From: Capsaspora owczarzaki ATCC 30864
Taxonomy: Eukaryota; Opisthokonta; Filasterea
DNA length: 64,000 nt
Direction: 5' to 3'
NCBI RefSeq assembly: GCF_000151315.2
Contig: NW_011887297.1
Coordinates: forward strand, 1 to 64,000
Part shown: positions 9,684-20,648 of the stretch, in pieces
How the letters are laid out: each line of letters starts with the position of its first letter
How positions within the stretch are numbered: the stretch's first letter is position 1
Position numbers and translations under genes: made by a program
Notes under the pieces: model-generated
Databases searched by the model: none
Told to the model about the DNA's origin: nothing
The model's input: only the letters and a program-made list of their open reading frames with translations

Positions 9684-10586
9684 ATGACTGCTAGTGGTGA
9701 ATGTGCTCCAGCCAGCCTGTCCAGCAAGTGCTTGCCTGGACTGGCACAACGCAACTCGCCCGTCCGGCATGGTGCACACGCATGGATCGCAGCAGCACCA
9801 CTACTGAGGCGGCGATGGCTGAGCACTCGCCAGCTGCCTCAAGCTTCTGTTGCTGCTGCTGCTGCCACTACGGCTGCCACAACGAGCGCAATGGCACAAG
9901 CCCAGCCGCCACCACCACCAACACAGCCCCACTTTACTGTCATTTACAAGGGCGCGGGCATGCAGATCTGGCAACTCCTCGCACGCGTCAAAATCCTCCA
10001 TGTTGCCGTCGTGTCGGGACTCGTACTTCCAATGGCCGCCGTGTGGGCGATCGATGCGCAGACACAGGAGGCTTCGTCCGAGACTCTTGAAAATGCTGCT
10101 ACAAGCTCTGATCCACAACTGGCTGCCAAAGTACCGCCACCACCACCACCTCCGCGTGTCACCACGGCGACGCTCGCAATCGCAGTGGCAAGCGCCGCAG
10201 CGACGGGCGGAGTTCTCGTCGGACTGTCGCTTGCGCTGCGCCGCTACGTTGGTGAACTTGCGCTCAATCTCTCCACGAACGAGATGCGCGTTGCGACACT
10301 GTCGTTCTGGGGCCGGAGGGTCAATCAGGTGTATCCAGCGGGAGCGGTCATCCCGCAGCCGTTTGCCAGCTCGCTCGGTGCACTCACAACCAAGGCCCTG
10401 CATCCCATGCAGCTGTTTAGCGAAACCCGTCCGTTCCTGCTCAGTGTTCGCTACGGCCGCGTTGTTCATCCGGGGCTCTTTCTCCAATTGCTTCGCGGCG
10501 AGCTCCCGGCAGCATCAGAAGCACCAGAAGCAGCAGCAACTACGTTTCCGTCTGCTACGCCCTCAGATCAGCCCCCACCAGCATGA
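9684..10586 (+). CDS. TMEM186: TMEM186-like mitochondrial membrane protein
   Basis: Intronless, 300 residues from the ATG at 9684. The N-terminus is Arg/Ala-rich and lacks acids (RRRWLSTRQLPQASVAAAAA), consistent with a mitochondrial presequence. Two hydrophobic segments follow (KILHVAVVSGLVLPMAAVWA near 125; a second near 190-205), then the family signature RVATLSFWGRRVN and LLSVRYGRVVH near the end. Metazoan TMEM186 has the same layout: two TM helices followed by an LTFWG motif and a C-terminal LRYGR motif. It takes part in complex I (MCIA) assembly at the inner mitochondrial membrane, a role inferred here from family membership only. Pro-rich inserts at about 75-80 and 150-160 are lineage-specific. 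Confidence 0.75.
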   Translation: MTASGECAPASLSSKCLPGLAQRNSPVRHGAHAWIAAAPLLRRRWLSTRQLPQASVAAAAATTAATTSAMAQAQPPPPPTQPHFTVIYKGAGMQIWQLLARVKILHVAVVSGLVLPMAAVWAIDAQTQEASSETLENAATSSDPQLAAKVPPPPPPPRVTTATLAIAVASAAATGGVLVGLSLALRRYVGELALNLSTNEMRVATLSFWGRRVNQVYPAGAVIPQPFASSLGALTTKALHPMQLFSETRPFLLSVRYGRVVHPGLFLQLLRGELPAASEAPEAAATTFPSATPSDQPPPA

Positions 10587-10880
10587 TCCAAGCTTCTTGT
10601 TTGATGTGAGCTGCTTTCCTGTCCGCTCGTGTTCGGCTGTACTTCATTTGCAGTTTTGTATTTTGTATCCACTTTCATTCGTTCGTTCGCTCGCTCGCTC
10701 TCCTTCCTCACTCCTCCCTCCTTCCTCCCTCCTCCCAAGTTCGATTCTCTCTGAGATTTCTGTCAGTTGCGAGAAGCCCTCATTTTTCCGACAACCACGC
10801 AAGTTGCTTTCACTCTTTTTTTCTTTTTTTCCTTCCCCAACGTTGATCTTTGATTCACTCGTCTGCTGTCCTCGCCAGCC
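10587..10880. promoter_or_regulatory. Intergenic/promoter region of the RMD1-like gene
   Basis: Contains CGTTCGCTCGCTC and CTCC repeats and pyrimidine tracts but no gene. It separates two plus-strand genes, so it should hold the 3' end of the TMEM186-like transcript and the promoter of the next gene. Confidence 0.4.
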
Positions 10881-13495
10881 ATGTGGTCTTCGCCTGGGTC
10901 TGATGCGGAAGCTGCGCCGCTGTTGCGTTCTGTGCATGGACAAGGCAACAACAACAACAACAGCAGCAGCAATCCCAATGCGAGTGCTGGAAGTGGCGCG
11001 AGTCGTGGCGGAGCAGCTAGTTTGCAGCAGCAGCAGCACCAGCACCAGCATCAGTCCACTGCCACTGGTGCCACCCCTGTGACATCCGCGTCCATTGCTG
11101 CTGCTGCTGGTGGTGGAGCAGCTGCTGCTGGTGGCGGTGGTGCGCACGCGATCGACAGCGACGGCGGCGGGCTGTACTCGCTCACTGGGCTCGCTGGCAA
11201 CAAGGACCGCTTCGACCGCAGCTACAGCAGACACATCAACTACGACTTGCCCGAGGTACGCATCGACAGTTGACCAACAGTTGACCAACAGTTGACCAAG
11301 CAGCTGCACTTTTGCTCGTCTATGCTCACTCTGTACTTCCTTCCTAGTCATCCAAGAGCGCGTCATCAACAGCATCAAGGCGCGGACTGTCCTTCCCGCA
11401 CCTCCACATTCGCCCGTTTGGCGACAAGGACAAGTCGACCGCCAGCTTCGGCAAGGACAAGGATCGCGCCACGAGCGCAGCCATTGTCGATCGCGACGGG
11501 TCGCTCATCTCGCCGACGCCGAGGTACGCGAACGTTGTGCACCGGATCCAACCGGCCGCGTCGAGCCATGGCAGCGCATACCCCACCTCAAGCATCAATA
11601 GCAGCATCAATGCCAATGCTGCGGCCGCATCTGGCCTGCCGGTGCAGCCCACCGTCGCCCTGTCCGACATGCATCACAGTCGCAAGCTGAGCTCGTCGCC
11701 GCCAGTCACCCGCTCAATCAACCCAAACCTGGGCCAAGAGTTTGCATCGCAGTGGACAATCGGCACTCCGCCCGTCGGCGAGCCGGCCTTTTTGTTTGGA
11801 AATGCTTTCTCGACCAACCATCAACAACAACCACAGTCGCAGCCCTCGGCCTTCTCGTCCAACTTTCTACCATCCCGGCCCGCCTCTCCTGTCTCCACGG
11901 GATCTGGCATGGTTGCCTCTAGCTCGCACGTTGTTCTGGCCAACTCTGTGGCGGGCTCGACCCTCGCACAGGCCGCCGTTTCGGCTGCAGTTGCTGCCGC
12001 AGCGCGCAAAGAGAAGAATTACAACCGCTTTGTTGCCCTTCCGGACATTAAAAAGCCCGAGGAAATGGCACAGGCGCCAACAGTTCCCGTCCAACCCGTG
12101 CTCGAAGACGAGGTGGCCGTCATCAAGACGCAGGCGACTTCCTCTCACCCTTCCACTATTCTCGGAGCTCGAGCTCGAATTTCTGTTTACTGCACAGCAG
12201 GGTATGTGATTGTTCGATAGTACTTTTGGTTGACCTTCATGGTTGATGATGACGGCTGTGAGCGTTGTGTTGCTTTTTTTTTTTTCTTTCTTTGGTTTGA
12301 CGCATGATGTGCTTTTGACCTTGTTTCTCACTCCCGACCTCACCGCCTTGCCGACCCCCCCCCCATCTCTTCCACGGACAGTGCCTACCACACCAAAAAG
12401 TTACGCACTTATCTTAGCGAAAAGTACCGCGACACGCCGCATGACGGCGTCTTACCACTGTGGTACCACGAAGCCATGTACGCTCGGTACCTCGACGCTC
12501 GAGGCCGACCGAACGACTGCCTCGGCGACATTATCTATTTTGATTATGGTGTTGTGATTATGTGGGGCTTGTCACGAACCCAAGAGGCGGATGTGCTGAC
12601 CGAACTGTCCAACTTTGAGGCCACACCCCTGGATGCGTTCGAAGTGCAGGTAAGTTGTGTGTCGAATTGCTCATGCTTTGGGAGTTGAGAGCGCTGGCAG
12701 CCTCTCGACTTTCGAGTGCTGTCGAAACGGGCGGGGTTTTTTTTTTTTTTTTGTCTGTGTGTTTGTTTGTTTGTTTGTTTTTGACTCTTTGCTGACCTAC
12801 CGCATGTGCGTGTGTGTGTGCACTCGTCTAGGTCGACCAATTCGAGCTTCGCTACAGTCCCGAGGAGCAGCCCCGTATCCACAACGATATCATCACAATC
12901 AACAACCTCGAAGATCATCACTGCAAATTGGCCATTTCTCACGCGCTGTCGCAAAGCACCAAGCTTTGCGTGTTTGAGGAGCGTATCGAACAGACGATTG
13001 AATCGAGCAAACACATTCCTGGGGATCTTGCCCTCACGGGGCAAGTGCAGCTCTCGCGCCTGGCCATCTCCAAGAAGATTGGCTTTATTTTCATGCAGAA
13101 GAGCGCCGTCAATCTGCTCACGGATGTACTAGACACGCCAGAGTACTTTTGGTCTGCCCCGGATCATCTCCAAGGCGTGTACAAGGCCGTGCGCCAATAC
13201 ATGGAGATTTCAGCTCGTGTAGAGGTTTTGAATACCCGACTCATGGTGTTGCAGGTTAGTGGCGCGCGGTTTTTTTTTTTTTTTGGTTTTTTTTTTTTTA
13301 TGTCGGCTCGTTTCTCGTGTTCCCGCTCACTCGTTCGGACTTTTAATATTGATACAGGACATGCTCGAAATGCTCAAAGACCAGCAGGATCAGTTCCACT
13401 CGACGCGTCTCGAGTATATTGTCATCATTTTGATTTCCGTTGAAGTTCTTATTGGTATTGTGAGCGTTGCTGTGGATTTGTTCAAGGTGGTGTAA
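10881..13495 (+). CDS. RMD1/DUF155 family membrane protein
   Basis: Five exons (10881-11255, 11348-12201, 12382-12649, 12832-13254, 13358-13495) give 685 residues with all phases closing. The first ~390 residues are low complexity (Asn, Gln-His, Ser). The DUF155 domain runs from SVYCTAG at the end of exon 2 through FDYGVVIMWGLS, DQFELRYSPEEQPRIHNDII, AISHALSQSTKLCVFEE, LALTGQVQLSRLAISKKIGF and DTPEYFWSAP to SARVEVLNTRLMVLQDMLEM. A C-terminal hydrophobic helix (YIVIILISVEVLIGIVSVAV) anchors it. The family includes yeast Rmd1 and Rmd8 and the mitochondrial RMND1. The cytosolic-domain-plus-tail-anchor layout fits the Rmd1/Rmd8 (Sad1-interacting) branch better than RMND1, as no mitochondrial presequence is evident. 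The last exon is part of a 78-bp tandem duplication. Confidence 0.88.
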
Positions 13496-13576
13496 AACGT
13501 CATCATTTTGATTTCCGTTGAAGTTCTTATTGGTATTGTGAGCGTTGCTGTGGATTTGTTCAAGGTGGTGTAAAAC
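13421..13576 (+). repeat. Perfect 78-bp tandem duplication at the 3' end of the RMD1-like gene
   Basis: 13421-13498 and 13499-13576 are identical. The first copy encodes the C-terminal TM helix and stop codon; the second lies in the 3' UTR and reproduces the same coding tail and stop. Confidence 0.97.
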
Positions 13577-13642
13577 GTGTGTTGCTTGGTGTATTTGTTG
13601 TCGTTGTTGTCGCCTTCCAATGTACTTGTATTTGTCGCTTTT

Positions 13643-13680
13643 TCTCAGTCTCAGTCTCAGTCTCAGTCTCAGTCTCAGTT
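13643..13680. repeat. (CAGTCT)n hexamer repeat
   Basis: About six copies of a CAGTCT hexamer just upstream of the next gene, between the tandem duplication and the ATG at 13769. Confidence 0.9.
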
Positions 13681-13768
13681 TTGCACCCCTTCCATCTCGC
13701 TGCAAGTCCGTTGTGCAAATCCCGCTTCCCTCTGACTTTGATTGATCTTGATTTCCGGGCACCACAAA

Positions 13769-15500
13769 ATGTCCTCGACCGTGCTCCGCGCTGAGAGCGG
13801 GACGGATGGTCTGTCTGGACTGGCGCGCGGTTTCCCAGCCAGCCAGGCTGTCTCTTCTGCCTCTGCCTCTGCCTCTGCCTCTGCCTCAGCCACTGCCTCT
13901 CGCAGCAGTCCGATCTGGTCGAGTCCACCACCACCACTACAACAACAACAACAACAACAACACGACGCCACCGCTTCTGCCGCTTCTGCTGCCTCTTCTG
14001 CTGCCGCCGCTCCGTCTTCTGCTTCTGCTTCTGCCTCTGCTGCTTCTGCTTCTCCGTCGTCCTCCTCCTCCTCCTCCCCGTCGCTCAGCGAGCACCGCCA
14101 GTCACTCATGCTCGCGGCCCAGCGCGCAGGCGGTGTTCGCCGCATCCTGCTCGACCCGCGAGTGGCTGCCGGGCCGTCGCACATTGTCATGCTCGTGTTC
14201 CTGCTCTCGCTGATTGTCTTCATGTTCGCCTTCGCCGTCAAGCTGGGCCCGTCGGACGCGCTTGGCGAGCGCGACTCAGTCGCTGACGACGCGGCTGGAG
14301 CATCGTCCTCGCCATCGTCATCCTCGTCCTCATCGTCGTCCGCGTCGCTACTATGCCAAAGAGTACACGTACCAGGAGAAGGTTCGGACGTGGCCGCAAG
14401 CGCGCACAGTCATCCGAGATGCGCACGTCTACGTTGCTGGCCTCCCGCAAGACACCAGCGCCGTCGAGATTGGCCTACCGGTTGAGCAGATCAAGCACAC
14501 GTTGGTGGTTCTGCCGGCGAATCCTAGCAGCAACGAGGACGCTCTGATCCACGTCACTCCTGCCGCTTCCAGGACGCCCATCCTGGCGTCAGACCTCAGC
14601 ACGTTCGAGTTGCAATCTACCAAGGAGAACGGCGTGGATGGCACGACGCTGGCTCATCCCTTCTCCATCGCTACAAGCAGCAAGTCATTCGCCACCAACG
14701 CCACCTCGAGCAGCCCGCCGCATGTTCTGGATGCCACGCCGTTGTTTGCAGCGTGGAAGGCAGCACCCACAACCCCAGTCATTTCTGCATACGTCAAACT
14801 CGCCGTGACCACGCTCAGCAGCACGTTCGAACTCGACCTTTCTCAGCCACTTCCATCCACTTCTGCTTCCGACGAGATCCTGCTGTCCAACATCGAATTT
14901 GCCGCCATCCGATGCCGCCTCTTCTCCGAACCTTCAAAGTCGCTGGTGCAGTGCTCCCAGCGCAGCAAGTTGCGCTGGACTGCCATTTATCGCCCACAAG
15001 GAGGTGCCAAAACGCAATTCCGCCACTGCATGACGTGCGAGGCGTTGACACAACCCTGCGTCTCGGCGCTCGCGATGACTGCCGGCGCGGCGTTGGCATC
15101 GCAGGGTCCCTGCTTTCCAGCGAACTGGGACAAGCTGTCTGGCGTCGGAGCTCGCAACATCCCGCTCCCTTCTGCCTGGTCTGAACTTGCCATCAACTTT
15201 ACCACCACAGATCCAAACGCACACTTTGTGACCTCAGTCCCTGCCGACACATCCAGTTTGGTAATCCGTCACCAGTCGGATCCCCTCATCGTGTCGGGCG
15301 CGCTTGGCTCTGCAGACGGCACCTTCTTTCTCACGCACGACCAAGCTCTGGAAATTAGCGCCGATCTGCAAATGAGCGCCCTCGTCTTGTTTGTCGTCAT
15401 TGGTGTCGTGACGATGGCGCGCTCCCTGTACATGGCGCGGGCTCTTCGATCGCAGCCAGTCTATGCTCGTCTGCCAGCGGACGGGCTCGACCGATTGTGA
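13769..15500 (+). CDS. Unrecognised two-TM membrane protein, reading frame shifted by 1 nt
   Basis: The frame opens at the ATG at 13769 with a long Ser/Ala/Gln-rich region, then RRILLDPRVAAGPSHIVM and a first TM helix (HIVMLVFLLSLIVFMFAFAV, about 14180-14240). Near 14330-14345, in a TCG/TCC serine tract, the open frame moves by one base, after which a well-behaved frame continues from YYAKEYTYQEKVRTW to the stop at 15500. The second part has a likely luminal or extracellular domain with several cysteines (for example CMTCEALTQPC) and a C-terminal TM helix (SALVLFVVIGVVTMARSLYM). Ends that are membrane-embedded on both sides of one large soluble domain suggest a loop protein of the secretory pathway. 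I do not recognise the family. The shift may be a sequencing error in the repeat, a polymorphism or an unrecognised intron. Confidence 0.65.
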
Positions 15501-15719
15501 TTGTCTGTTTGTGCCTGTTGTTGTGCTTGTTGTTGTTTTGCGTTTTCTATTTATTCATCATTACCCGTCCTTTGAACTTGCGACTGCTTCAACGTTCATG
15601 GAATACAAATTATTCTGTATCCACCCCTCATGCATAACGAATCTCGTCAAAACTCGCTCGTTTATCTTGATTAACACACGCATTTTACGAGTGCCCAGTC
15701 GTTCATTTTTTTGTCCATC

Positions 15720-16626
<907 letters not shown>

Positions 16627-16865
16627 AACCTGGTTGTTTGAAGTGTTTGCAAGGAACTTGTCGTCTCGAGTACATCCGTGTCTAGCTCCCAGAGTTACAA
16701 AAACAAAAATCATGCATGTATTTCAACGTACTCAAAAAACCAACACGCTTGCAACAGACGGAATCACAAGGTGGACTAACGCAACACACACAGAGTACGT
16801 CACATCGATCGAAAGAAACAAAAAACGAATAAGCAATGAGTGGGAGGGGGGGCTCTTTGTGGCTT
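16627..16865. other. Convergent intergenic region
   Basis: Separates the 3' ends of DHFR (+) and the peptide transporter (-). No feature seen beyond short A/T tracts. Confidence 0.4.
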
Positions 16866-19800
16866 TTAAGCATCGCTGAAGGATAGTTTTGAAGTTGGCA
16901 CTGAGCCGTAATCCTCTGTGGAGGAGCGGGATGTGGCCAGGGGCGACTTGTCGTCGAGCTTGTCCGAATCGTCGCCATTGTCGAGCACGGTGACATAGGT
17001 GTGCATGGAAGCGAGCCAGGCAAACACGATGGTCACCGCCGCCAGCAAGCCAGCAAAGAAGAAAAACTCGTACGCCTGGTTGTCGAAAGGCCTGGACTCG
17101 GCCACAATAACGACAATCAGATTGCCAAAGGCAACGGTGAGCTGCCACGCCGCAGTCGCGACAGCCTTCATCGAGGCCGGGCTCTGCGAATACGCAAACT
17201 CGAGACCAGTGATGGAGAACAAGACCTCGGCCGCGGTCATGACAATGTACTGAGGCAGCTGCAGCATCATCGAGACGTCTTTGGGCTCAACGTACGTAAA
17301 CGTCGTCACCTTCAATGGAGAAGCCGGGTCGCTGGCGGTGGAGTCGCCCGTCAGCACAACAACCATGACTGCGCCATCGCCGAGCGAGATGTCGCCAGCC
17401 GACTCGGCCACAACATCGCCAGTCACGCTGGAAACAATCCGCAGAATGAACGTGCCGTACGCAACATCAGTGAATGCGCTGGCGGTGCCTGGAGCCACAT
17501 TCACAACCTCCGTTTCCCGCGCCACCGACGGCCCGTCCGCCAGCACGAGAGAGATGCCTTCGGGGAAGGCTCCAGGGGCCGCGTGGATGAGGCGAACGGC
17601 CGTTTGGCTCGGCTCTGGCAGACGGTTTTCGAGGTCGTCGTCGGTCACGACAAAGTCAAAGGCGCCCGCGGTAGCCGCGCTGGGGAAGAACACAACCGTC
17701 GACATGGTGTGGCTGGAAACGACTGAGGTTTCACTCAACGTGTTGGAGCCTGTGAGCGGGTCCACTGCACTCGGGGCAAAGGCACTGAAAGTAGCTGGGC
17801 CGTTGTACACGTCCATGTACGGCTTGATTGAAAATGCCGGCGATTGGAGGGAGATGAGCGGCTGGGCTGGCTGTGTGATGTTGAGCTTGAGTGGTTGGCT
17901 AAACCCATTGATCACAGTCAGGCGCGCACCATTCGCACCAGAGTAGCTCGGGTCAAAGAGGGTGTCGTTGATGGCGAATTGCACAAACGCGGCAATCACA
18001 AAGGCAACAGCGGTCAGAATCATTCCGGCGCCCATCTTGCGCAGCGGAGTCAGCTTCAGTCCAAAACGTTCGCACAGCGGGTAGACGACCTTCTGGAAAA
18101 CAGGAATCATGATGAGAATCAGTACGGCGTTCACCGCTTGCATCTGATCAGGCTTGAGTGTGCCCAGCGGGCCCAGGTCGCCGCTCATCTGCTCCGCCTG
18201 CAAGGTCCACCGAGACCCTTGCTGGTCGTACAGCGTCCAGAACACAGGCAAAGGCAAGAAGATGAGAAGCACGCGCATCAGAGATTTTGTGTTTTCGATC
18301 GTCTGGCGAGAATGATGGCCTTCTGCGTAATCAAGCCAGTGGGCCTTCCGCGGACCGTTGCCGCGGAAACGCGTGACGAGGGCGGTCTTGACTGTGGAGA
18401 CAACCGACACAATCACGTTGCCGGGCGGCGGGACGCGGCGATAGAGGCGAGACCCGGCAATGAAAATGCCCGTGGCGACAATGATCAGCGCTGCCGGAAC
18501 GCCAAACGCGAGGGGGAAGCAGTTGTCTCGATCTAAGTGCAAACAAAAAAAAACAAGGGGGTGGGGGTCGGGGAGCCGAAATCAAATCAAATAAAGCGAA
18601 GACAAGTTAGTTGCAAATGCGACGAGTCAAAGATCATCCGAAAACACGCAAACAACCACAATACATCCGTTTGTAGTCGAGCCACGTACCAAAGCAATGA
18701 ACATCACTGCGAAGCATGGGCGTGATAATCATCGACATGAAGCTGCCCGTATTGATTGCCGCGTAGAACATTGAGAAGAAGATGCTGAGTTGTCGCTCTT
18801 GACCAGCCACAAACTGGTCGCCGCCGAACGCCGATACGCACGGCTGGTGATGAAGGAAGAGAGAGAGAGAGAGTCAAACACAGATCACAAAATCAATTCA
18901 ACGACAACAGCAGCAGCCACAGCACCCGCCCGATCCTAGGTGGCTTACCTTGATTCCACCGGTGCCAATGGCAATCAGAGTCAATCCGATGAGCACTCCC
19001 CACCACTGTAATGCAGAGCAAAGGGGAAAAAAATCGGGCAACACCAAGAAGTGAGCACCTCACTCCAGCAGACTCGAGCAATCGTCAATGCGCATCAAAA
19101 AACAGCAACACACAAAAGACCTACGTGCGGCGGAGTGCCTGTAACGCCTGGAATGGCCGTCACCGAGACGACAATGTTGCCCAAGCTGTAGATGAGCGAG
19201 AGCACAATGATGGTCTTGTACTTGCCCCACCAGCTGTCACTGATGATGCCGCCAAGGAGCGGAGTAAAGTACGCCATGACAACAAAGACGTGGTACATGG
19301 CGGTGGCGCTGTCCGGGCCAAACTCGAGAAAATCCTTAAAGTACAGCACCAGGATGGCTGCCAATGCAAAGCCAAGCGAGTTATGTGTGAGTTTGTTTTG
19401 TTTGCCAACGACGATGACAACCAAAAACGTTCTAGTTGCATACCGCGCATGCCATAGTACGAAAACCGCTCGGCGAGCTCTTGCGAGATGATGTACTTGA
19501 TGCTTGGCGGGAATCCGGGATTGAGTGATTCCTGCACACGAAGAATCAGGCAACATCAGTGAGATTTGTTCTTCAACATAGCATCTCTCAGATCTCTCAG
19601 ATGACCTTTTTTTTTTTTGTTCTTTTTTATTCTTTTGGTTCTTTTTGATTCTTGTTCTTTGCTATTTCCTTTTTCAATCGCCAATTCCCAGCATTGCTTT
19701 GATTTTGCTTGATTTGGGATTGATTGCTTTTTTTTTTTCCACTCACATGCTTCGCCCACAAGACGTGACACACACACACACTCACTAGTTACAGTCACAC

Positions 19801-20355
19801 AGTCACGTCGATCGCTCCCACTTCCCTTCTTTCCCTGCTTTCCCTGCTTTCCCCCTTCGTTCAACTGGTTCGTGTTCTCCTCCTTCTTTGATTGATGCTC
19901 TCGCCATCAATGATCAATCGCTGAAAATTCGGACTTGTCTGCAATGCAAATTGAAGTTTTGGGAAAATAATAATCCAATGGCTTTTTTTTTTTTTTTTCG
20001 TTCCGTTTCACTGCGCTCGAATATCAAAAAAATTGCTCGCGCTCCATCTCCATCTCCATCTCCAGCTCCATCTCTATCTCTGTCTATCTCTCCATCTCAA
20101 TCTCTATCATGTGCCAAGGCGACCGACCTTCAGCCGCGCCCAGCGGGACTGCGGCACTTGGTCCGACCAGGGATCGTGCTTGCTGCTGCTGCTGCTGCTG
20201 GTCGCCTTGGTCAGCAGTTTCTGCGTGTCACCGCCGTCGCCGCCGCCATCGCCGTCGCCGCCGTCGAGCAGTGCTCCGCGGTCGTTGTCGTCCTGTTTGG
20301 ACCCGCGGTGTGTGGGCGAGACCGTTCTGGATCCAGCCGCGTCCAGTCTGCTCAT
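16866..20355 (-). CDS. SLC15-type proton-coupled oligopeptide transporter (POT/PTR family)
   Basis: Six exons on the minus strand (20355-20128, 19531-19444, 19357-19125, 19005-18949, 18843-18690, 18532-16866) give about 808 residues with phases closing. After a Ser/Gly/Asp-rich cytosolic N-terminus come POT signatures: SQELAERFSYYGMRA spanning exons 2-3, VFVVMAYFTPLLGGIISDSW with GKYKTI, FFSMFYAAINTGS, and FWTLYDQQGSRWTLQ. A large extracellular domain follows (about 17290-17950 in the gene), then the last helices with PQYIVMTAAEVLFSITGLEF. Animal SLC15A1/A2 have the same big loop between TM9 and TM10; fungal and bacterial members lack it. Expected role: H+-driven uptake of di- and tripeptides at the plasma membrane. 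The first exon is the least certain, since its donor (AAG|GTCGGT) is weak. Confidence 0.9.
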
Positions 20356-20648
20356 GCTTTGCAGATTTCAGTGCGCTGCTGCTGCTGCTGTGCCTGCTGC
20401 GTTCTTCGTTCAACCGAAAAATAATGAGACTGGTCGGAAAGGCAAATGTTCATGGTTGGCAATCTTCATTGTTGTTCAAAGGACGAAATACATTCAAACG
20501 TATGTGACAAGAAAAAAAAAAAGAGAGAAAGAACAACAACATTGACAACAGCAGCAACAAAGAGGATGGACAACACAAACATCACAAAAAGAAAGAACAG
20601 CACAAACATCACAAAGAGAAAAAAACACAAAACACGAAAAAAAGAAGC
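20356..20648. other. Intergenic between UBR5-like 3' end and transporter 5' end
   Basis: Contains imperfect A-rich repeats (ACATCACAAAAAGAAAGAACAG-like units near 20570-20640). No gene seen. Confidence 0.4.
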
